A stretch of 64,000 nucleotides of DNA, from contig NC_085141.1 in NCBI RefSeq assembly GCF_024139115.2, positions 66,690,675 through 66,754,674 on the forward strand, in the 5' to 3' direction. This document shows, in pieces, positions 32,983 through 44,900 of this stretch. Position 1 is the stretch's first letter. Every line of letters starts with the position of its first letter. The notes under the pieces were generated by a model that was not told the origin of the DNA, did no database searches, and saw nothing but the letters and a program-made list of their open reading frames with translations. This DNA comes from Armigeres subalbatus. Its lineage: Eukaryota; Arthropoda; Insecta; Diptera; Culicidae. The translations under genes were made by a program, and so were the position numbers.

Positions 32983-35900
32983 GTAAGTGTTTGGCTGCTG
33001 CTATGCTTTGGGTAAGGGCAAGGATGCGAAGGATGGGGGCTGAAAATTCAAAGTTTTGTTGAGTGAGTTTTGCAAAAATATTAAAAATTGATGTGAAGAA
33101 CAGGAAGAATGCAGTCAAATTCGGAAAATATATTGAAACTATACTATACGAAGGAGAAGCCACTCTAATATACAACATATTCAGAAACAGCACCAAGCGG
33201 TTTCGGTTAAGTGAAAGTTGGCAGTGTTGTGTATACGGGATGATCGCGAGAAACGCAACTTCTCTATGCCGGATGATGGGGCTTAAGCTGTAAACATTTT
33301 GTAAATTTCTTTATGTGGATTAATACCTACTACCAATCGGCTAGTAGTTCATCACTCAATCGTGTAAACATTGATTGCCACCAAAGCCAACATGGAATAG
33401 AAGCAGCAGGCGTAATTTTGAGTTGTGTGATTGCTAATCTTCTTAAAGAAGGGCCAATCTGATCAGCGCCTATGTATGGTGAAGCTATTTAGTGCGAAGA
33501 AATCAAAAGGATGAAGTCACCCCACGAATGGTTTATCGAGATTAAGCAAAGTGAAAAGTACGTACAACTGGGGGTGCTATCGTTTCGTGATGTTTCTCGG
33601 ATGTTTTAATTGCTGGAGAAAGAATTAGAAGACCACTTACACTCAAGATCAGTTCCTTTTCATCGTTCGAATGCAGTTTCTATTTTATTTGTTCATTGCA
33701 TTTTGCGTACTTGGCTTCTTACGTAAACATTTTGTAAAATAGTGACAACAACATTTAATGTTGTTTAATAACCATCCATTAGTTAGATGCAGAAATCGTT
33801 GCGGGAGAGTGGCTAGAGCGTCACGTTCGTTGACCCAGTATTCGAAAATAGGTTTTAAAATTTTACCTTGAACAAAAAGTCTATTCCAAACAATGATGAA
33901 TACTGCTTAGTTTAATTATAGACAGTTGAGTAGAGTCGAAAGTGAAGAACTGGCTAGTTATAACAAAATTCACAGCATGATTCTGGTATCATGATTATTC
34001 TAAAAACGGTTTTAATGGATATTTTATTGAGATTATTTCTACTGGAGCGGAATAAGTTAGTCTATATATGCAGATGTGAATAGACAAAAAAGAATGTGTG
34101 AAAAGCGAGTTTAATTTGTTCAGAGTATGTTATTATAGAGACCAATAACGGATAAGGTGGTTGTTCGGATCTCGAAAAAACTTGTTTTTGTAGCAGCTTT
34201 GTTGTTGCAGCTCAAAACTGAAATGGTTTTATATTTTAACCGTTTTACAGATAATTCTACTTTCCAACTTACATGAGTAGTTTTCCCCTATTCACAAACA
34301 CTGTTCTGCTTTTCCAACTCCGCTTTAGATCCTACAAGCTAAATACATATCTCTTTTATATAAATTTCCACTCTTATTAATCTTTTCAATTACCTTTCGC
34401 TTCGTTATGTGTACATAAGCAATATAATCTAGTTTATTCCCTGCAAATTCTCACTAATTTAATTATTCAATTCCTGGTTTTTCTATACTGTTCACCGTAG
34501 CAAAATTAATATTTGTTTTTGTTTATTTTATTGTCCCCAACGAAGTTTACTATTTCTACCTACCAAATTCATCCACCACATTTCACCCACCAATCGCACA
34601 GGGTTGCCAGGTGCCGCAACAGCCCCTCCCGTAACTCTGGCGCAGGACTCTTGTAGCGTAGCCGGATGTTCCGTCTTCTAACTCAGGCACCGCAACTTTT
34701 GTCTCTACACGCCTGTTTCTATTCGAAGCACCACTCGAAGGACGATCTCCTAACTCTTCTTTACACTTTGGCCTTGCACTAACCCACTGTTTCTGATGAT
34801 CATTGGTTTGCCGCAGTGTTTCTCTAGTACGAATATCTGTAAGTTTACTGTTCAACACATAATTCGCTTTTAAGGACATTCCTCCAGTCAATCTAGCCAT
34901 CCGGTTCCCTCCTAGAGAACAGTTCTTTCGTACGTCCACTGTTTGCTCCAACGGCTTTTCCAACTTCATATGCTCTACGATAGATATTGTTGTAGGTTTT
35001 GGAATTTTCTTGATTGTACTTTTCTTTGCTGGGTAAGCCGCGTTATGGCTAGCGAATTTTGCCTCTTGGACCGGCTTCTTGTATGGACCATAAACTGTCC
35101 ATCCTAATGTTGATCTCACCGCTATAGGTTCGCCTAAACCTCCAATCCGCGACTCTAATGGTGCCATCAAATGTAGATGCTTCAACCCAATAAGAATTCG
35201 TGGTGCTTCCATTGAATAGTCAGCCACCTCCAAACCTTGTAAATGATGGTATTGATTTGCAAATTCAGCAAACTGCATCATCTGTTTTGGTAATCCGAGA
35301 TCTCTAACCGTATGTACATTTCGCACTTCGATTTTCTGGGTTGAAACCAAGCTGGAGACTTCCAAATTAATTTTCTTTGACTCTCTCTCTACTCTTGACA
35401 TCCCAGCCGTCCACGACACATGTAAAGGTTGAACAACTCCGTCACATCCTAGCTCCTCCGCCACAGATGATTCAATCAATGTATACGACGAACCTTCGTC
35501 CAGAAATGCAAGGATCTTCAACGTCTTGCGACCATTATGAACCATCACCGGTACAATACGGAAGTTCGTTGGAGACGGTACCAAGTTCATATGTACGTTA
35601 CACGTAGACTGTGCGTACAGCTGATGCAGCAGGGTATTATGAGACCCGTGACAGTTTGCCACCTTGCAGTGGATGTTCATCCTGCACATAGAAGTATCAT
35701 GGGCATTGAGACAGCTTCTACAGAGCTCCCATCTCTCCACCGCTTCCAATCTCTGTGTCGGATCAAGTTTCAAAAACTCTTCACAGTTGCGCAATCTGTG
35801 ATTCATTTCACCGCACATTACACACGGAATTCTGTTTTGATAACCTTCACTTAGCCTTTCATCTTCATTGTGGACGTTTACGAACACTCCTGATCGTTTT

Positions 35901-38900
35901 GGTTTGCTCCGCTCCGAATTGGAAGTATGGTTGCTGCCTGTCTGTCTGTCATCCAGTCTAACCGCCTCCATCGCAACTGAAACAATCTCCGCAAGAAAAT
36001 CTGCCATCGTACGCAAGGTGACTTTCTTCCCCTCTCGTAGCTCGATTCGCTTGTAGCGGATCCAATCCATTTTCGTGTTTGGTGGGAGTTTCTTTGCCAA
36101 CTCGCTTATTAACAACGGATTCACAAGATGATCCTGCAAATTTGTTGCTTCCATATGGTCACAGAGCTGTTGCACCAATCGACCGAACGTGATGTACGAC
36201 GCCGGTTTCTCCGCTTTTGGGGAATCCGCGGATCTTACCTTCACCAACAACGTTTCTAAAATTTGCTCAGGTTGGCCAAACTGTTCTCTCAGCTCCTCAA
36301 TCACCTTCGGGACAAACTGCGGCAGCATAAGTCGCGATCCTACCGCTTCCAATGCAGCTCCCTTCAAGCACTCCTGCAGCCGTACTAGATTCTCTAGGTT
36401 GGAAAAACCACACGCTTTTGTTGACGTCGCGTAGCTTGTTAAAAAGATCGACCACTCTTCCGCTTTCCCGGTGAACGTCGTCAACCGTCGAGCCAAAAAC
36501 TGTCGCGTAGACAGCTGGGCTTTGGTTGGAACCACTTCCACTTCGTCATCGTTAGCACTGGCATCATCACCACTATCACTTTCACTATTCGACGCCGATT
36601 CGCTAGTATGAACATTTCCCGCGCGAGTTGCATCCGCGTTGACTTTCGATGACCTTGCATTTTCTAGGGCATTACCTAAGCCTACTGTCGGAGTTGATGT
36701 CTTCCTACAGAATCGTATCGTACTTTGTTCCTTCTCTAACTGAACACGCTCCGCTAAAGCCTTATCTATTCTGCGCTGAATCTTTGACTGTTCTGCTTTC
36801 TTTTTCTTATTGAATTCTTCCTCAGCTACAGCCTTTGCTTCTAATTCCTGCTTCTCTAACTGCCACATCGCTTCCCTCTTTTCTTTCTCTAACTCTAGTT
36901 TCATACTTGCCACCCTTTTCTTCCTCTCTATCAAAGCAGCAAGACGCTCTCGCTCGCGAGCTATCTCCCTTTCTGCTTCCAACAACTCATTCTCCTCGGC
37001 CCCGATGGCAGTCGTCCGTTTAAGTCACCAGCGCAGTCGTTACAAACCCAATCGTTGTCTTCCTGTACTGCTGACGTCACTCCTTGGCAGCCGAAATGGA
37101 ACCACACCTGGCAGTTGTCGCAGAATACCATCTGGCTCTCATCTTCGTCCGGCCGGTGGCATTTCCCGCAATTGTAGGCCGTCTCATTCGGGTCGGAAAG
37201 GCGCGAATTCGATCCTTTACTCATTTTTGAGAATGTTCGGATCTCGAAAAAACTTGTTTTTGTAGCAGCTTTGTTGTTGCAGCTCAAAACTGAAATGGTT
37301 TTATATTTTAACCGTTTTACAGATAATTCTACTTTCCAACTTACATGAGTAGTTTTCCCCTATTCACAAACACTGTTCTGCTTTTCCAACTCCGCTTTAG
37401 ATCCTACAAGCTAAATACATATCTCTTTTATATAAATTTCCACTCTTATTAATCTTTTCAATTACCTTTCGCTTCGTTATGTGTACATAAGCAATATAAT
37501 CTAGTTTATTCCCTGCAAATTCTCACTAATTTAATTATTCAATTCCTGGTTTTTCTATACTGTTCACCGTAGCAAAATTGATATTTGTTTTTGTTTATTT
37601 TATTGTCCCCAACGAAGTTTACTATTTTTACCAACCAAATTCATCCACCACATTTCACCCACCAATCGCACAGGGTTGCCAGGTGCCGCAACAGTGGTCC
37701 TTTAAACTTGAAGCTGGTATGTAAACGATACGAATAGTTGTCTCAGCCTGTATTCAATGTCTGCTAGCACCACTAGCAGGCAGAGTGCATAAGAAAGTGC
37801 AGTTAGCCACAAGGAGAAAGTTTTAGCCGGGCGATGAGAAAAGTACCATTGAACAGTGAGGAGTTGATTAATGGTCTTATATTTCATTTCATTATCATCA
37901 CTGCATAAGTGCATAGTGTATATGACGACCATGGTGTGTTTTCGCATAGGTGTGCAACATATGTGAAGTATAAATAGTGCTGTTATCACTAAAATCAATA
38001 TAAACAAGAGAACGTTAATTATACGGCGATAATTCTTTTATAATCTGCTCTGATATTCTTCTACTAAAAAGTACATCGCCTTTTCTACAAGTTTGTTTCA
38101 ATCATAGCTGGAACTTAGCTCTTAGGAAATCTAAAAACTGTTGCTCAACTGAGGACGTAACTGAGGTATACTGCCGTGAATCGCATACTTGTCCCATATG
38201 AATTAGGTTCTGCAGCATGACGTCACGAATGAATTCGGTCCTCGTCGAATGAACTTTTTTGACAGTTCAGTAGTACTTTCGACTGACTCCGACAAGGGTC
38301 GAGTTCGTGATTGGTTGGCTGCCCCTGAGTCCATCAAGAAGTACTACTGACCTGTCACCAGATTGAGGTTACGTTCAGACGCTGCAGAACCTAATAGGAA
38401 ACCCAGCAAAGATGGGACAGATATGCGATTCACGGCAGTATATCAACCGAGGACTGATAAAACTTCATAAATAAATGTAATGTAATTTAATTTTAAATTC
38501 CAGAAAAAAATCGTTGTCATATTGCTTTACATATGGCATTACAAACATACTTGTGAAACAAACTTTTCCTGAAAAATATATTAAGCTCGTTTAGTGGAAT
38601 GTACACACTTATAGTTTTTATTTCTGCAGCTCGGCAAAAATCCGCACAGCCGTGCGCCGGCAAAATAAAAATCTGATATTTCAGCAAAAATAGCGTTTGT
38701 TAGCTGATTTTCAGCAAAATATTTGCTGATTTTCAGCAATTTTGACAGAAATCTCGGCAAAAAACATGTATGCTGGGGCACTGCTGTGCGAATCTCGGTA
38801 AAAGTTCAACATTTTGCTGAGATCCCAGTAAAAAAAATTAAGTGTGTATTAAACCGTCTAAGACGAATTAAGTACTGTCCATTTAATTCCACCAGTTAAT

Positions 38901-41900
38901 TTTCGTTATCTTTGCAGATACGTATTTCGACCACAACTGTGTGGTCGACTTAGTCGAGTCAAGTACAAGACACTGAAGACGACCACACAGTTGTGGTCGA
39001 AATACGTATCTGCAAAGATAACGAAAATTAACTGGTGGAATTAAATGGACAGTACTTAATTCGTCTTAGACGGTTTAAACTTTTCCTCCCAGAATGAATC
39101 GTCACCCAATCGGCGTCAACATATCCCTTGAATGGTTCCGAATTATCGTTCGTCTGAAATACTAAGCCATGATCTGTCGATTCTGTTACAGAACTAACAT
39201 TTAAAGTTATTTCGATTTGTTTATACGGCTTGAAGCTAAATATGTGTGCTATACATATCTCGCGTAACATATGATTACGGTGTATAAAACAAAGCCACGA
39301 TTTTTGATTTTCATAGGACAAACGATTGCCTTTTAAATGATTATTCATGCTAGGTAAAACTTCGTTCTTGATATTTCTTAAGAAACACTTTTATTGCTAT
39401 TTTGAGTGAACGTCTCATGAACTATTTGCACTATTTGCTGCATAACATTCTGTATTAGATTCTGCAAGAACTGAACAAGTATCATAGTTCTCCATCGTAA
39501 ATGGTGTCATCAAGTTCCAAATGACTGTTTTTCGATACATTTTTCCATATTAACTTCTAATCAGTTTAGCACCTCCCAAACGTTAACCGATTTGGCTGAA
39601 ATTTTGTTTAGAGCATCAGAGCATCAAATATAATGGAATAAGTGGGCGGCCCATCAGAAAATTTTAAATAAGTTTTTTCCATACTAATTTGAACTGAACT
39701 GAACATCAGCACCGATTTCGTTGCTTCTTTTTGCTAACACGCGTGCTCACTGCTGAAAAAATCACAATATAATAAGATTCCTTTCCAATGTTTTGTTTTT
39801 CGTAGGATGAATATCGGAGCTATGTGAAATTGTGTTATGAGGCAAGCATAGAATCGAGTATCGAAATATTCATTCTTTTGAATAAATGTATTCAACTTTT
39901 AGTTATTCTTCTAATATTCAAGCTCGCCTCTAGACCCTACCCTCGGATATGTTATATGTTATTGCTCTAGTTAGTGCCTCACCACCGTGTTTAAATAGCT
40001 CTCCTGGTAGTTGGTCCACCCCAGGAGCTTTGTTGTTTTTAGCCGGCCAAACTCCTTCTGAATTTCCTGGAGATCCGGAGCTGGAAAACGCATGTCTTGC
40101 GCGCGTGCACCAAGGCTCGTCACCTGCCGCCACTTTTGGATCACCTCGTTTATGTTCCTGCACATGTCAGGCAGTGGCCCTTACGTGGACGGTTTAACTT
40201 TTCACTTTTGAGCCTTATTAGCCCGATCCAGTTACTCCGTCACTTCACGGTCTCGATCTTCCTGCTGCCGCTTTTTCCTCCGCAAAATTTAGTTTTGCCT
40301 GTTTGTATTGTGCCTCGTTCTCCCTCGTGCGATGTTGCAGCAATATATTCCACTAACTGCTCACATTCACCCTTATACCAGTCGTTTATTTGATCCGGGA
40401 ACACCGTGCCTAGTGTAGCGATTGCGGTGCTTCCAATGTATTGGCAGATCGAATATCTCCGATTTAAGATTCTCTTCAGTCATCTGCGCCTAGCTGCTCT
40501 CCAGTTGGAAATGCCACTTCCAGCTGCTGCGCGTAATCTTGGGCTAGCCTGCCGTCTTGTTTAGCCTCGCGGTTCGTTATACACGCGTGTTACACACCGA
40601 GAGTTTTGAGCACAGGCATACTGCACCGAGGTGATGGTAGGATCAGGGATTGAATCCTAAAGAGAATGAACAAGTCTCTCACTTATCATCTCTGTATACA
40701 TATACAATATGTAGCACACCGCGAGAGACTTTTTTCCCATGATAAATTCATTTTAGGAAGCTCCAAAAGCGGGGAGTACTAGCTCTGATGATGCATTTAC
40801 ACTTGTTCTACACAGCTGTGCAGTAACCAACACAAAATGAGCGAAAACAAAGCGAGAATCACCATTTTTCTGTGGGGGCTGCCTATCCGGTTCTGTTTTT
40901 TTTTTCGCACTTGTATACAAGTTTTTCGGGCAGCAGGGACTATGTCCAAGGGCTTGACGATCCCTCCCCAGGTCTTCCGGTGACAATCGACCGCCATCTA
41001 AGGGTTTTGTACTTAGCTGGTAGTGCAGCCTGGGCACTGTTGTCCTTCTGACATCAGCTAGAGTGAGGGGGTGCGACCAAAGGGACCATCGTCGCTAACC
41101 CCTAATCCCAAGGCGTAAAGCGACTCGTGACAAGGGGATGCATGGCCAGGGGGGGATGAAATAATGAGCTAGGACTCTAACGGAGCCTGGGGTTCACAGT
41201 AATTGTCCCTTACCGCGTCATGCTGAGCTCTGGCGTGGTGGGCCTCTTTTCCCGAGCAACTCGTGGGACCAAAATGTAAAACCAAGTCAACTCTTCAATT
41301 AGTGGTAGTAGTGTAGGCGACAACCCCTTCGCAAGAGGTGGGTTGTTCAGGTCTCCGCCTAGGAGGCCAGAGGCAATAGTCGGCAGCTCAGTGCGCAGCG
41401 CCAGCGTGGGTCACTTAACATTCTCCTCGGCTACGCCGGTAGAGGTTATGGACGGCCCATGGCTTGTGGAGGCGATGAACCGCAAACGCGATGGGCTTTC
41501 GAGGTGGCGACGGAACAGCTGGACGCCATCATCGACTTAGCGTCATCGAAGCATAATATCAGTATTCAGTAAGGACATCAAGAGAAGCTTGCTAAAACTT
41601 CGAAAGTCGATGTTGGTCGCCAAGCTGGAGAAGGCGGTCGGGACGGCCGAGTGTAAACCCGTGGAGTCGAGGTCTACCCACACTGAGGCCCAAGGATTCG
41701 CGGACTCGGGCAAGGTCGAATCGACTGAGGGTGTGCCAGCGAAGACGTTGGTGCCAAAGTCTACCCAGACTGAGGCTCAAGTATTGGCGGGCACGTCGGG
41801 AGTGACTGCTCCAACGGAGCAGACACAAAAACGGGGGAGACAGTCTCCAGGGGATGAGCTCCCTGGGGGCCGCTCCGAAAAGCGGAGGGGTACTAACCCG

Positions 41901-44900
41901 AACAAGGGCAGTCGGGCTGGGAAGGGGAACCCCAGCCACGTGCATCCAAAACAGGGGGAGGAAGGACCTGGAAATGTCCGTCCACCCAGGAAAGACGGCG
42001 GTAAGGGGTTACGGCAGGCTGAGAGCTCTCAGCCGCCCCAGACCAGGGAAATAGAGGGGGATGACGCCTCCTGGACCCTGGTCGAGAACAAGAGGAAACT
42101 GAAGACGTCAAGGGCCGATAAGAAGGCCCAGGCAAATGAGGGTAGCAAGAAGTCTAGGGTAGGCGCCAATCGCTCCAGGGGGGATGCTCTAGTCATCAAG
42201 ACGGACGAGGCTAACTACTCTGACGTCTTGAAGGCGATGAGGAGTGACGTCAAGCTCGGTGAACTCGGCGCCGACGTACGTCGAATAAGACGTACTCGGA
42301 TGGGCGAGATGATCCTCGAGCTGAAGCGGGGCGTCTCGCAAAAGGGTGCCGCCTACAAGAAGTTGGCGGAGGAAGTCCTAGGCGAGACGGTCAAGGTGAG
42401 GGCACTCACGACGGAGGTGAATCTAAGGATTAAAGACCTGGACGAGATCACCGAAGTCGAAGAGCTCGTCACGGCACTGCGGCGACAGTGTGAAGTGGAG
42501 ACGCCCACCGCAGCCGTTCGGCTACGGAAAGGTCCGGCAGGGACGCAGGTAGCATTGGTTTGGCTATCCCGGACAACCTAGTTCGGAGGATGTGTAAAGA
42601 TGAAGCTGGCTGGAACGCCGTTTTATCGGCTATCGTCCAAATCGTCTCGGAGCTACACAGAAGGTGGCGCGTGGACTCAAGGATGGCTAGTTCAGGCGCA
42701 AATAAGAGGTGGTCCAAGGGTTCGGAGTCGACTTCATGGATCATACAGGTGCCCTGTGGTCGAACTCGATCCTTTTATCGAACAAGTGGCCGCGAGAAGA
42801 ACAACATGGTATATTCGCTTTTGCGGCGTCGGTCAACCGGGTGAGTTCCGAGGCCGAGGACGGAAAGAAGTCCTCGTCAAGGCTGGGACAGGCGTAGGCA
42901 CCGCGTCGGCAAGTCCCTCTGTGTGTTGGCGAATAGACCCTAACGCAGAGAGGTCAATTTGGGGTGCACGCGGCATCATCATTCTTGATACCAGTCGTGC
43001 AGAGGGAAGCAGGCGCGAAGTCGACCCTTCCCACCTTCCGATGACATAGGGCGTGGTAAGGTCACCTGGAAAACCGTCAATCCGCTGGCACGATACCATG
43101 GTGTTCTTCTAAAAAAGCGAGTCACGATGTTCGGTGCTGCAAGCACACGCAGCTAACCTCGAAGGTGCGTTGTGCACTGGCTCCCCTTTGGAGCCCCTCT
43201 GGTTGTACCGAAGGGACGATAGGCTTGGCGGCAATGGAAACGGTTTAGCGGGTCGGGGATGTAGTCCTGCCTCCCTCGTTTGCTGTCGGAGGTGGTCCCT
43301 AACCCCGCACTTCCGTATATAGTCAATCCGGTATATAACACTATGGGTCTTCCGGGCCTACTATCAAAAGCTTATTTTTGGATTAATCCTAGAGCCTTTT
43401 GGTACAACTATGTTGTACGAGAAAGGCAAACAATTAATGTTTGTTCCGGCCTTATTGAAAATATTTTTCCTTATTTTTAGAGAGCCGATTCGATTGTCTG
43501 AAATTGACAACCTACTCGAGGACAGCATATTCAAATCATCCAATGGAGCCAAACTTGCAGACTACATTCGGAAGAAGCGTGGAGGCGGTGGTCGCGTTCG
43601 ATTACACAACATCTTCGAACAAGTGGCTGCCAATCTGGTAAAATATCTATAAGAATCAATTAACCCATGCACTAGTTACGTAAAAAAAGCTAGAATAAGC
43701 CTTACGTAGTTAGTGTACCACGCAGGGGATTTTTTTTCTAATCAATGTGCTTTTATCTACATTCAGCCAAAACCCAACTTCAACTTCGATATGGACTCAT
43801 CCGATCCTAATCCGCTACCGGACTCTCCTGCTATAGCAGAACAGCTAGAATCAGCTGCTCCGGAATCGATAGCGACTACCAGCGCTGCTCCGGTGCCAAA
43901 TGAAAACGTCATCATCCAAATGGTTGCTACAACTCCCCCCGCCGAAACTCCTTCGAAGGTGGTTGTTGATCATGCCAAGCTGCCATCGCCTAGAAGTCGC
44001 GCAAAATCACCGGTCCCTGTTTTAAATCTTGGCAAACAAGCGCTCCTCAATCAGTATCATAGAACTAATATGGCCAAGTGTGAACTGCTGAAGCAGATCA
44101 CGTCCAGTACGCCGAAACCGGATACTAACGTGACAATGAGCCGAATATCTGCCTTCACTACGTCAATTTCGCCGATTATTGAAAGCAGTGCGTCACCTAT
44201 TGAATCCGAACAAGTAGTGCCCCTGCCGGTCGTGATAAATCATCAGGAACCGGTGATGACAAATCCTATTCCAACAAAGTCAACTGATCCGGCACCGCCG
44301 ATACAGGTTCTAGCTCCTTGCTCACAAGCTCCAACATCAAACACTCCGCAGAAGGCGACTGTTGTTGTAGCTCCCGCAGAGCCTGTTGAAACCGAACCTG
44401 ACATGGTAATACCAGAAACTCCTAGTCCAAATAAAGTGCCCTCCGAATCTCCTAAATTAGCTCATCACATTCGGCCTCGCAAACTTACCGATACTTTCAA
44501 CAAAGTGCAGAACGACCTAGTGAGTGCACCCAACGGAAACATGACATCCGATGAAAGTGAATCAATAGCAGAGGAGCAACCTTCAATGATCAACGTGTCA
44601 CAGCACAATGGTGACAACAGCGTCATGGTGAAAAGCATTCTTAAGGACAAAGACGCTACACCGTCCAAAAAGCGTGTTTCCAATCGGGTTTCCTTCTCCC
44701 AGCAGTTAGTTCACGAACGAGAGATTTCACCGGCTCCTTCTATCCCAGAAGCGCATTATTCAAGCTCATCGGATGATGATGATGATGATGACTACAGTTC
44801 AGACAATGAAAGCGAAGAAGAGTACGCAGTCGTAGACGAGGTCTACAGTGATGACGGGGCTGAATGTGATTCCAACGACATTCGGGAAAATTATAATGCA

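Larger units (their letters stand above)
34162..37693 (-). mobile_element. Recent, internally deleted BEL/Pao LTR retrotransposon
   Basis: Two 460-bp LTRs (34162-34621 and 37234-37693, TGTTCGG...CAACA) differ at three positions that I can see. GTGGT flanks both ends (34157-34161 and 37694-37698), a 5-bp target-site duplication. The internal region codes on the minus strand for a Gag with a PHD finger, coiled coil and zinc knuckles, plus the aspartic protease. The RT, RNase H and integrase are absent, so it can move only with help in trans. Only about 10 bp separate the 5' LTR from the first ATG, leaving no obvious primer-binding site. Confidence 0.92.
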
